A stretch of DNA of 16,557 nucleotides from NCBI GenBank assembly GCA_025362535.1, contig JANYGE010000368.1:1-16557 (forward strand), given 5' to 3'. The notes beneath the pieces are model-generated. The model had not been told where the DNA came from. It saw nothing but the letters and a program-made list of their open reading frames with translations, and ran no database searches. Below, one piece after another: positions 1 to 6,890 of this stretch. Every line of letters starts with the position of its first letter. Position 1 is the first letter of the stretch. The translations under genes and the position numbers were made by a program. The DNA is from Hyphomicrobiales bacterium (GTDB lineage Bacteria; Pseudomonadota; Alphaproteobacteria; Rhizobiales; Aestuariivirgaceae).

Positions 1-488
1 CACCAACAGCAGTGCTCACTGCGGCACTGCCCATCCTGCTCATCATCATCGCGATCTATTTTGCCTTGTCGCCAAAGCTCAGCGTTGACAAAAAACCAGC
101 CCGCATTGCCCCAGCCGCTTTCGCCTTTGCGATTGCCCCGGCCATTGGTTTTTACGATGGTATCTTCGGCCCTGGCACCGGATCTTTCTTAATGTTGGCC
201 CTGATCACCTTAATGGGGCTGGGCCTTATTGAGGCCACAGCACAAACCAAACTGCTGAACTTCACATCCAACATCGCGGCATTGATTGTCTTTGCATTTT
301 CCGGAAAAATAATATGGGTGATGGGCCTCACCATGGGCGTGGCCCAGTTCTTAGGCGCTCAACTTGGCTCGCACACGGCCATGAAACAGGGAGCAAAAAT
401 CATTCGCCCCCTTCTGGTCATCGTGTGTTGCGCCATGGCAATAAAGCTGCTGGCCAACCCCGCCAACCCTTTGCGCCAGCTCTTTTAG
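1..488 (+). CDS. TSUP family membrane permease (TauE/SafE, YfcA-like), 5' partial
   Basis: This is the C-terminal part of a polytopic membrane protein of the TSUP/TauE-SafE family, which moves sulfite, organosulfonates or related small anions across the inner membrane. The frame is open to the window edge, so the GTG at 12 is probably an internal codon; about 160 residues are visible where the family usually has about 250. The recognisable second-half repeat motif GFYDGIFGPGTGSF is present, followed by hydrophobic segments separated by short loops and a conserved KLLNFTSN stretch. The motif and its neighbourhood resemble E. coli YfcA. The substrate cannot be told from sequence. Its stop codon (TAG, 486-488) overlaps the stop of the convergent gene on the other strand (TTA, 485-487), so no terminator separates the two. 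Confidence 0.87.
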   Translation, partial: PTAVLTAALPILLIIIAIYFALSPKLSVDKKPARIAPAAFAFAIAPAIGFYDGIFGPGTGSFLMLALITLMGLGLIEATAQTKLLNFTSNIAALIVFAFSGKIIWVMGLTMGVAQFLGAQLGSHTAMKQGAKIIRPLLVIVCCAMAIKLLANPANPLRQLF

Positions 489-1369
489 AATAGTGTGATC
501 GAATAAGGATCAAACATCGATCCATCCTGGCCAAGGTTCACAAATAAAACGCGGTCCGGATGGCGGTCATCAATCACCCAATAGGCCTCATAATCGACGG
601 CCAAGCCAACATCGCCACAAGGCGGATCAGGCAGCTCATCATCAGGCACGGCTTCATAGGCAGCCTTGCGCTTGCCCAAGGGAACAATATCGTAAACTTT
701 CAAATGCGGTGTGAGAGTTTCATCTTTTGAAATCTGAAATTTGCATTCATCATCATCGGGAATAAGCTTGGCCTTGCGTAAAGCCGGAAGCAGCACATCT
801 GGGCTCTCATCGGCATTTTTGTGAAACTGGCGCAGCACCGCATATTGATCATCCTTGCCCGTGCCCTGGCCGAACGAATCATCGGCCTCATTGTAAGTCA
901 CCGTCCAGGAATCCGCGTCGAATTTGCAGTCTTCCGTCCAAAGCCCAATGCCTTTGCCAGTTTTCCAAACCCATTTACAATTCTTGGTATCAGAATGAAA
1001 AAACGGCTGGGGCGGCGCACCGGCAACATCTGTGTTGTCATATTTTGCTGAAACCTCATCGCGGCTCACGCAAAGATCAGCTTTATCGGGGCGTGCAATA
1101 TCTTTAAACTTTGCATCATCCACATTTGGCCCATCGGCATTGCTGTAAAAACAAAACTGCGTGTCATCAAGTTCAGAAACGGTGAAACCTTCATATAAGG
1201 CATCCGGAAAATATTTTTCCTTGGCACTTCCCGAAAAAACCAAATCCACCTGCTTGCCTTCAACGGCCTTGGCAATGATCGACTTATCATTCAGCGCCTG
1301 CATTTTTTCTGCAGCAAGTGCAGGGCTCGCCAGCATCACTGCAACAGCCACAATCATTCGTTTCTTCAT
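485..1369 (-). CDS. Exported protein of unknown function
   Basis: Protein of 294 residues that I cannot assign to a characterised family. The start at 1369 is preferred over an upstream ATG at 1399 because it has an AGAGG ribosome binding site a few bases upstream and begins directly with a typical signal peptide (MKKRMIVAVAVMLASPALA, cleavage expected before AEK). The mature part is acidic and contains several cysteines, in contexts such as QFCFYS, ADLCVSR, NCKWVW, EDCKF, DECKF and PPCGDVG, that could form disulfides in the periplasm. The last 30 residues (HPDRVLFVNLGQDGSMFDP) look like a conserved module I recall from other Hyphomicrobiales hypothetical proteins. It lies 39 nt after the acetyltransferase gene and may be the last gene of that transcription unit. 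Function unknown. Confidence 0.8.
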   Translation of the reverse strand: MKKRMIVAVAVMLASPALAAEKMQALNDKSIIAKAVEGKQVDLVFSGSAKEKYFPDALYEGFTVSELDDTQFCFYSNADGPNVDDAKFKDIARPDKADLCVSRDEVSAKYDNTDVAGAPPQPFFHSDTKNCKWVWKTGKGIGLWTEDCKFDADSWTVTYNEADDSFGQGTGKDDQYAVLRQFHKNADESPDVLLPALRKAKLIPDDDECKFQISKDETLTPHLKVYDIVPLGKRKAAYEAVPDDELPDPPCGDVGLAVDYEAYWVIDDRHPDRVLFVNLGQDGSMFDPYSITLF

Positions 1370-1408
1370 CGCAAATCCTCTTGCCACATGCAAAGCCATT
1401 CAAAACTT

Positions 1409-1852
1409 TTAAAGTGTCTTTTCCATGAACACACTTAACGGGTCCAATCTATAATCACCAAACGGTCCACGCTCAATATATCCTATGACGCGGTAAAGCC
1501 CCAGCGCCTCTGGCTGAGAAATACCGGTTTCCAAGCGCGCCGTCTTGAAACCCAGTTCGCGCGCCTGATCTTCAATCATGCGCATCAATTTTTTTGAAAG
1601 CCCAAGCCCGCGCAGATCAGGATCAATATAGACCCGCTTGATTTCCACATAATCCGCATAGGCCCAAAAACCACCACAGCCTCTTGCAACGCCATCAACA
1701 GTGATACCAAAGAAATGCATCTGCGGTTTGAGCAGGGTTTCCACATCAAGCATGTGGTTGCTTTCCGCAGGATAAAGCGAGGCCGCATAATCATCACCAG
1801 CCTGCAGGAATTTAATAAAGTCGCGCGGATTAGCGCGTTTAATTTCGATCAT
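1409..1852 (-). CDS. GNAT family N-acetyltransferase
   Basis: Protein of 147 residues with the GNAT fold signature. It would transfer an acetyl group from acetyl-CoA to an amine; the substrate is unknown. The acetyl-CoA pyrophosphate-binding motif A is seen as RGLGLS at residues 81-86, after the beta-strand EIKRVYIDPDL; the last position is Ser where Gly or Ala is usual. The C-terminal motif LETGISQPEALGLYRVIGY and the end PFGDYRLDPLSVFMEK are typical of a common bacterial subgroup of uncharacterised GNATs. The ATG start shares one base with the stop codon of the upstream glutaryl-CoA dehydrogenase gene (TAATG), which points to translational coupling. Length is normal for a single-domain GNAT. 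Confidence 0.9.
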   Translation of the reverse strand: MIEIKRANPRDFIKFLQAGDDYAASLYPAESNHMLDVETLLKPQMHFFGITVDGVARGCGGFWAYADYVEIKRVYIDPDLRGLGLSKKLMRMIEDQARELGFKTARLETGISQPEALGLYRVIGYIERGPFGDYRLDPLSVFMEKTL

Positions 1853-3027
1853 TATTGAAACGCCTGCAACCCCGTTTGCGCCCGCCCCAAGATCAGCGCG
1901 TGCACATCATGTGTACCTTCATAGGTGTTCACCGTTTCGAGATTCACCATATGGCGGATCACATGATATTCTTCTGAAATGCCATTGCCGCCATGCATGT
2001 CGCGCGCCATGCGGGCAATATCCAAAGCCTTGCCACAATTGTTGCGCTTCATCAGAGAAATCGCGGGGGGAGCGCCCGTGCCTTTTTCCAGCGCCCGGCC
2101 CAAAGCCAAGCAGCCATGCAAACCAAGTGCGATCTCAGTTTGCATATCCGCAAGTTTTTTCTGCACCAATTGCGTGGCCGCCAGTGGTTTGCCAAATTGT
2201 TTACGGTCCAGAGTATATTGCCGCGCCCGGTGCCAGCAATCTTCAGCCGCTCCCATAACGCCCCAGGCAATGCCGAAGCGCGCTTTATTCAAACACCCAA
2301 ATGGACCACTGAGGCCCTTTACATGCGGCAGCAAGGCATCCTCGCCAACTTCCACATTATTCAAAACAATTTCACCAGTGATCGAAGCCCGCAGCGAAAT
2401 TTTTCCATCAATCACTGGCGTGGTGAAGCCCTTCATTCCGCGCTCAACAATAAAGCCACGAATCTCATCATCCAGCTTGCCCCACACCACAGCAATATCG
2501 GCAATCGGTGAATTTGAAATCCACATCTTGCTGCCGTTCAAAACATAACCCCCTTGCACTTTGCTGGCCCGGGTTTTCATGCCGCCAGGGTCAGAGCCTG
2601 CATCGGGCTCGGTTAAGCCAAAGCAGCCAATCAATTCGCCAGTGGCGAGCTTTGGCAAATATTTTTGCTTCTGCGCTTCAGTGCCATAAGCCTCAATCGG
2701 ATACATAACGAGCGAGTTCTGCACACTCATCGCCGAACGATAGCCTGAATCCACCCGCTCCACTTCGCGCGCCACCAAACCGTAAGCCACATAGCCAAGA
2801 CCACTGCCGCCATATTGCTCAGCCGTCATCACACCAAGAAACCCCATCTCGCCCAGCTCTTGCATAATTTCAACATCAAAGCGCTCTTCGCGGAAAGCCG
2901 ATTTAACCCGAGGCGCCAATTTATCCTGCGCAAAAGCCCGCGCAGAATCGCGGATCATTTTTTCCTCATCAGTCAGCCAGCTCTCAAGATCGAGCGGGTC
3001 TTCCCAGTTGAAATTAGCTTTGGACAT
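1852..3027 (-). CDS. gcdH: Glutaryl-CoA dehydrogenase (acyl-CoA dehydrogenase family)
   Basis: FAD-dependent enzyme that oxidises and decarboxylates glutaryl-CoA to crotonyl-CoA in lysine, hydroxylysine and tryptophan breakdown or in degradation of aromatics; cytoplasmic, passing electrons to ETF. The 391-residue length is typical. Diagnostic segments are [15 protein letters not shown] and [21 protein letters not shown] (FAD and substrate binding) and the C-terminal [22 protein letters not shown], in which Glu370 is the expected catalytic base, the same number as in the human mature enzyme. Arg preceding SAMSVQ matches the glutaryl-binding region of GCDH rather than that of short-chain acyl-CoA dehydrogenases. 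It starts 15 nt after the hydrolase gene and is coupled to the acetyltransferase gene by TAATG. No CaiB-type CoA-transferase gene, a frequent neighbour of gcdH, is present here. Confidence 0.94.
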   Translation of the reverse strand: MSKANFNWEDPLDLESWLTDEEKMIRDSARAFAQDKLAPRVKSAFREERFDVEIMQELGEMGFLGVMTAEQYGGSGLGYVAYGLVAREVERVDSGYRSAMSVQNSLVMYPIEAYGTEAQKQKYLPKLATGELIGCFGLTEPDAGSDPGGMKTRASKVQGGYVLNGSKMWISNSPIADIAVVWGKLDDEIRGFIVERGMKGFTTPVIDGKISLRASITGEIVLNNVEVGEDALLPHVKGLSGPFGCLNKARFGIAWGVMGAAEDCWHRARQYTLDRKQFGKPLAATQLVQKKLADMQTEIALGLHGCLALGRALEKGTGAPPAISLMKRNNCGKALDIARMARDMHGGNGISEEYHVIRHMVNLETVNTYEGTHDVHALILGRAQTGLQAFQ

Positions 3028-3042
3028 TAATAGACTCCCATT

Positions 3043-3588
3043 TCATTTAATAAGCGCAGACAGCGTCTTAAATTCCGCCGTCCCGGCTTTTTCCAGCAGC
3101 TCAAAAACCACCATTTCAGTATTCACAACCTGAATACCAGCATCGCGCAATCTATCATATGCTAAACGCGCCGACTCCGCTCGCCGCGATGACATGGCAT
3201 CTGCCACGGCAAAAACCCCAAACCCGGCATTATAAAGATCGATACAACTCTGCAGCACGCACACATGCGCCTCAATGCCTGCCACAATCACCAAAGGCCT
3301 GCCGCCATCATGTAGCTTGATGAAATGTTCTCGCATCACAGCATCGCGCCAGCACGAGAAGGAAAGTTTTTCAAATGTGGTTGCCGTGTTCGTGGCAAGT
3401 TCCGGTGCCGTATGCCCAAGCCCCTTGGGATATTGCTCCGAAACTATAACCGGAATTTGCAAAATCTCGGCGGCTTGAAGCAATATTTTGCAGCGTGAAG
3501 CAACGCGGTCTGGTTCCGCCATCGCAGGCAAAAGCCGAGCTTGAACATCGACGATCAATAGAGAAGCATGAGAGGCATTGAGCAACAT
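3043..3588 (-). CDS. Isochorismatase-family cysteine hydrolase
   Basis: Protein of 181 residues of the isochorismatase-like hydrolase superfamily (YcaC-like branch). These cytoplasmic enzymes use an Asp-Lys-Cys triad to hydrolyse amides such as nicotinamide or ureidoacrylate, or vinyl ethers such as isochorismate. The triad is visible: Asp14 in LLIVDVQ, Lys74 in FEKLSFS and Cys110 in AGIEAHVCV. The motif SEQYPKGLGHT is also typical of the subgroup. The natural substrate cannot be inferred. The start codon lies 6 nt after the toxin stop codon, with AGAGA as a modest ribosome binding site, so the gene is probably read from the toxin-antitoxin promoter or from a promoter inside the toxin gene. 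It is followed after 15 nt by gcdH. Confidence 0.9.
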   Translation of the reverse strand: MLLNASHASLLIVDVQARLLPAMAEPDRVASRCKILLQAAEILQIPVIVSEQYPKGLGHTAPELATNTATTFEKLSFSCWRDAVMREHFIKLHDGGRPLVIVAGIEAHVCVLQSCIDLYNAGFGVFAVADAMSSRRAESARLAYDRLRDAGIQVVNTEMVVFELLEKAGTAEFKTLSALIK

Positions 3589-3594
3589 AATTCT

Positions 3595-3891
3595 CTAGTT
3601 AAACCCTTCTTCTCTTTGGTGACGAAGTGCAACAATAACAATACGATTTGTATCTCTATCTATTTCGTACAAAGAAACAAAACCTGTTTTACCAAAAGGG
3701 ATAATCAATTCGCGTCTCAGAAATGACCCCTCAAAAGGGCGTCCAATTTCAGGCGAGTCCAAAAGGGACATAAATGCAGCTTCAATAATATCAACTGCGC
3801 GGTCGCCAATTTTTGGATCGCGTTGAGCGTAAAATTTCTTGATTTGATTCAGTTTGGAAAGTGCAGATTTGGAAAGTACTATTTTTCCCAT
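3595..3891 (-). CDS. Type II toxin of the RelE/ParE family
   Basis: Protein of 98 residues with the RelE/ParE fold. Members either cut mRNA on the ribosome (RelE type) or poison DNA gyrase (ParE type); which applies cannot be decided here. The N-terminal helical pair (SKSALSKLNQIKKFYAQRDP and the helix through DIIEAAFMSLLDSP), the motif EIGRPFEG, and the C-terminal beta-strands RRELIIPFGKTGFVSLYEID and RIVIVALRHQREEGF are characteristic. It overlaps the antitoxin gene by 13 nt (3879-3891), the usual arrangement that fixes the ratio of the two proteins. The DNA is more AT-rich than the flanking metabolic genes, which is compatible with recent acquisition. Confidence 0.9.
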   Translation of the reverse strand: MGKIVLSKSALSKLNQIKKFYAQRDPKIGDRAVDIIEAAFMSLLDSPEIGRPFEGSFLRRELIIPFGKTGFVSLYEIDRDTNRIVIVALRHQREEGFN

Positions 3892-4148
3892 GATGGCAAT
3901 TCAGTTTTGCCAGATTTCACCCAAGCGACCGCGCGATCTAGCGAAATGAACTCGCCTGTTTCTTTGTAGTCACGCCAAGCCGCATCAGCTTCCTCTGAAA
4001 GGCTCTGATTGAATTCTTCACGCTCAATATACTTTGTAATAGCCTCGCGCATCAAATAGTGCGCACTCCGGTTTAATTTGCCAGCCAGGGCAGAAATGCG
4101 CGCGTGTTCTTCAGTTGAAAGTTTAACAGATACAGCTTTGGTGCCCAT
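3879..4148 (-). CDS. Ribbon-helix-helix antitoxin (CopG/ParD type)
   Basis: Protein of 89 residues expected to bind and neutralise the downstream toxin and to repress the operon. The N-terminal beta-strand KAVSVKLSTEEHARISALA followed by the helix SAHYLMREAITKYIERE is a ribbon-helix-helix DNA-binding motif. The C-terminal part (about residues 45-89, with FISLDRAVAWVKSG) would be the toxin-binding tail. It is the first gene of the pair, as is normal for type II modules, and its end overlaps the toxin start by 13 nt. The 55-nt leader upstream carries 10-bp-spaced repeats suited to autoregulation by an RHH protein. Confidence 0.88.
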   Translation of the reverse strand: MGTKAVSVKLSTEEHARISALAGKLNRSAHYLMREAITKYIEREEFNQSLSEEADAAWRDYKETGEFISLDRAVAWVKSGKTELPSWEK

Positions 4149-4160
4149 AATCGAACTCCA

Positions 4161-4176
4161 GTATTAAAAAGTATTA
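4161..4176 (-). promoter_or_regulatory. Candidate operator of the toxin-antitoxin operon
   Basis: Two direct copies of GTATTA (4161-4166 and 4171-4176, written on the plus strand) lie exactly 10 bp apart, 12 nt upstream of the antitoxin start codon, next to an alternating TATATATA run. RHH antitoxins often bind such helically phased repeats and repress their own promoter. A weak -35-like TTGGAA on the minus strand (4196-4191) lies just upstream. The repeat is seen directly; the role is inferred. Confidence 0.45.
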
Positions 4177-4203
4177 CCTATATATACCGCTTCCAAGCAG
4201 ACG

Positions 4204-6294
4204 TCAAACTTTCCCCGCCACTTTCAATCCAAAGGCATAAACAAAGGCCACTTCCTTCAAGCGGTCAAAGCGCCCCGATGCGCCACCATGGCCTGCACCC
4301 ATATTGGTTTTGAACAAGAGCAGGTTCTGATCAGTCTTGAGTTCACGCAACCGCGCCACCCATTTGGCTGGCTCCCAATAGGTGACACGCGGATCCGTGA
4401 GCCCGCCCACCGCCAGAATATGCGGATAGGCTTTCGCTTCAACGTTATCGACGGGTGAATAGGCCGCGATATTTTTATAGGCCTCCACACTGGCAATGGG
4501 GTTGCCCCATTCCGGCCATTCCGGCGGTGTGAGGGGCAGGGTGTCATCCAGCATGGTGGTCAAAACATCGACGAACGGAACCTCCGCCACAATGCCGTTG
4601 AAAATCTCTGGTGCTAAATTTGTAACAACACCCATCAACATGCCGCCTGCGCTGCCGCCTTGCGCCACAATTTTCCCATGGGATGTAAATTTCGCCGCGA
4701 TCAAATGTTGAGCAACGGAAACGAAATCTTTGAACGTATTCATCTTGTGCTCAAGCTTGCCATTCTTATACCAAGCCCGGCCTTTCTCTTGCCCGCCGCG
4801 AATATGCGCAATGGCATAAATAAATCCGCGATCCACCAGTGAGAGAATGCCAGTGTTAAAACTTGCCGGAATGGAAATGCCATAAGAGCCATAACCATAG
4901 AGCCAGAGCGGCGCTGAACCATCACGCGGGGTAGATTTGCGATAGAGCAAGGTCACCGGAATCTGTGCGCCATCATGCGCTGTGGCTTGAATGCGTCGGG
5001 TTTCATAAAGTGATATATCATGGCCTGATGGAATTTCTTGGGTCTTCTTCAAAACCCGCTCGCGTGTGCGCATATTATAATCGAACACTTGCGATGGCGT
5101 GGTCATTGATGAATAGCTGAAGCGCAAAACATCAGTGTCAAATTCGCGCATCTCACCAAAGCCTAAGGAATAAGCCTCTTCATCAAAGGCAATCGAATGC
5201 TCTTCACCCGAATTCAAATCGCGGATCACAATGCGCGGCAAGGCATTCTCGCGCTCCAGGCGCACCAGCCAGTTTTTGAAAACCCCCATGCTGACGAGAA
5301 AAATACCAGGGCGATGCGGGATCAAATCCGTCCAATTTTCTGGCGAAGGATTGGCAATTGGCGCTTCAACAATTTTATAATCTTCTGCGCCGTTCCTATT
5401 GGTTTTAATTAGAAATTTGTCATTCCAATGTTCAACTTCAGCTTCAATTTTCTCGCCCCGCGAAATCATCAACCGGGGGGCCACTTCAGGCTTATCGGCA
5501 TCAATCAACCACACTTCAGAAGTGTCATGATCATGAATATCCACCATGATAAATTTTTCAGAAGCAGTGGAACCAACACCCGTGAAAAGGCCCGTGTCCT
5601 TTTCCTCGTAAACCAATGTATCATCCGCCTGTGCTGCACCCAGCACATGACGATAGGTTTTCAAAGGGCGGTGGTTTTCATCTTGGGTGGTATAGAAAAA
5701 TGATTTCCCATCCGCCGCCCAAACCGCACCACCAGATGTATTCTCGAGAACATCACCAAAGTCTTTGCCGGTTTTTAAATCACGCACACGCAGCTCATAA
5801 AACTCTGATCCCTTATCATCATAAGACCAGGCCGCCAGAGTCTGATCGGGCGAAAGTGCAATGCCCCCAAAACTGAAATAGTCTTTGCCCGCAGCCAGCG
5901 CATCGCCGTCAAACATAATCTGCTCTTGGCTGCCATCGCGCAGTTTGCGGCAATAGCGCGCATATTGCCCACCAGTGATGGTAGCTGAATAATAAAGATA
6001 AGGCCCATCCGGCGCTGGCACCGATGAATCATCTTCCTTGATGCGGCCTTTGAGTTCCGCAAAAAGCTTATCCTGCAGAGCTGCAGTGTCGGCCATCTGC
6101 GCTTCATGATAGGCATTTTCAGCCTCGAGATAATCACGAATGTCTTGCGGCAACAGCGATGGATCATGCATCACCTCCTGCCAATTCTCGGCCTTAAGCC
6201 AATGATAATCATCCATCCGCGAAATGCCGTGAACAGTTGAAGTATATTGGCGCTTTTCGGCGCGGGGTGGTTGCCGGGGTGGTTGCAATGTCAT
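4204..6294 (-). CDS. ptrB: Oligopeptidase B (S9 family serine peptidase)
   Basis: Protein of 696 residues of the prolyl oligopeptidase family S9A, oligopeptidase B branch: a cytoplasmic peptidase that cuts small peptides after Arg or Lys. The N-terminal part (about residues 70-410) is the beta-propeller that excludes large proteins; it is preceded by the family hallmark MDDYHWL and a short helical segment. The C-terminal alpha/beta hydrolase domain carries the triad Ser548 (GGSAGGM), Asp634 (GLTDPRV) and His669 (GAGHGGASGR). The spacing Ser-86-Asp-35-His is almost the same as in the E. coli enzyme. Length is as expected. No signal peptide. The ATG start overlaps the msrB stop codon as ATGA (6291-6294), so translation is probably coupled to msrB. 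Confidence 0.95.
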   Translation of the reverse strand: MTLQPPRQPPRAEKRQYTSTVHGISRMDDYHWLKAENWQEVMHDPSLLPQDIRDYLEAENAYHEAQMADTAALQDKLFAELKGRIKEDDSSVPAPDGPYLYYSATITGGQYARYCRKLRDGSQEQIMFDGDALAAGKDYFSFGGIALSPDQTLAAWSYDDKGSEFYELRVRDLKTGKDFGDVLENTSGGAVWAADGKSFFYTTQDENHRPLKTYRHVLGAAQADDTLVYEEKDTGLFTGVGSTASEKFIMVDIHDHDTSEVWLIDADKPEVAPRLMISRGEKIEAEVEHWNDKFLIKTNRNGAEDYKIVEAPIANPSPENWTDLIPHRPGIFLVSMGVFKNWLVRLERENALPRIVIRDLNSGEEHSIAFDEEAYSLGFGEMREFDTDVLRFSYSSMTTPSQVFDYNMRTRERVLKKTQEIPSGHDISLYETRRIQATAHDGAQIPVTLLYRKSTPRDGSAPLWLYGYGSYGISIPASFNTGILSLVDRGFIYAIAHIRGGQEKGRAWYKNGKLEHKMNTFKDFVSVAQHLIAAKFTSHGKIVAQGGSAGGMLMGVVTNLAPEIFNGIVAEVPFVDVLTTMLDDTLPLTPPEWPEWGNPIASVEAYKNIAAYSPVDNVEAKAYPHILAVGGLTDPRVTYWEPAKWVARLRELKTDQNLLLFKTNMGAGHGGASGRFDRLKEVAFVYAFGLKVAGKV

Positions 6295-6695
6295 TCGTCT
6301 TCGTCCTCAGGCATAAATTCAAGGGCCACACCATTAATGCAATAGCGCAATCCAGTGGGTTTTGGTCCATCCGGAAACACATGGCCGAGATGCGAATTGC
6401 AATCAGCGCAATGCACTTCTGTGCGGGTCATAAAAAATTTGTGATCGATTGTCGTTCCAATTGAATGGGGTGCTACGGGTTCATAAAAACTGGGCCAACC
6501 CGTTCCCGATTCAAATTTTGCATCAGATGGAAAAACCGCATTGCCACAGCCAACGCAATGGAACATGCCGTGGCGCTTTTCTTGATTGAGCGGGCTGGTG
6601 CCGGCGCGTTCAGTGCCATGTTCGCGCGTCACATGATAGGTTTCGGGGGAAAGCTGCTGGCGCCATTCCGAATCAGTTTTTTCAATTGTGCTCAT
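6291..6695 (-). CDS. msrB: Peptide-methionine (R)-S-oxide reductase
   Basis: MsrB reduces the R epimer of methionine sulfoxide in proteins, using thioredoxin. With the start at 6695 the protein has 134 residues. This start is chosen because AAAGGAGG lies 7 nt upstream; an ATG directly before it (6698) would be only 4 nt from the site, and a longer open frame to 6773 lacks support. Zinc-binding CxxC pairs are at residues 47/50 (CVGC) and 96/99 (CADC). The catalytic cysteine is Cys119 in GLRYCINGVALEF. In the segment ESGTGWPSF residue 65 is Thr, where E. coli MsrB has Cys as the resolving residue, so recycling must use another cysteine or act directly through thioredoxin. The gene is followed by ptrB with an ATGA overlap. 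Confidence 0.94.
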   Translation of the reverse strand: MSTIEKTDSEWRQQLSPETYHVTREHGTERAGTSPLNQEKRHGMFHCVGCGNAVFPSDAKFESGTGWPSFYEPVAPHSIGTTIDHKFFMTRTEVHCADCNSHLGHVFPDGPKPTGLRYCINGVALEFMPEDEDE

Positions 6696-6765
6696 CATGC
6701 ATCCTCCTTTGGTCCTGTTGATCTGGGCATTTAAACGGGATTTGTGAAGTTGCAAACACGGATTA

Positions 6766-6782
6766 TTTACCAAGTGTTAACC
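6766..6782 (+). promoter_or_regulatory. Candidate CtrA binding site upstream of DUF2336-mucR
   Basis: The sequence TTTA-CCAAGTG-TTAACC fits the CtrA consensus TTAA-N7-TTAA(C) with one mismatch in the first half, and continues into the half-site TTAACCAT. It lies between the divergent msrB and DUF2336 genes, 108 nt upstream of the ATG chosen for DUF2336. It could act on either gene; its orientation matches the two other sites in the window, which all precede plus-strand genes. Confidence 0.55.
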
Positions 6783-6890
6783 ATGCCAGCAAACGGATCG
6801 GACCAAACCCCTTGAATCCATTTGAATTAATCAAGTTTGAAACAATCCTGCGCTTTGCTGGGGGGTGAAGAGTGGGAGAAAAGCCGTCTT

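Noticed and set aside
1979..2548. Long plus-strand open frames (up to 189 codons) across the gcdH gene
   Set aside because: They lie wholly inside a gene with full family conservation and catalytic residues on the other strand; their translations show no recognisable domain.
6696..6773. An N-terminal extension of MsrB from 6773
   Set aside because: The strong AAAGGAGG site lies inside it, directly before the ATG at 6695, and the extra residues do not resemble MsrB or a signal peptide.
6822..6834. TTGA-ATTAA-TCAA resembling an FNR/Anr box upstream of the DUF2336 gene
   Set aside because: The FNR consensus is TTGAT-N4-ATCAA; the spacing and inner bases do not fit, and the match is short in an AT-rich stretch.
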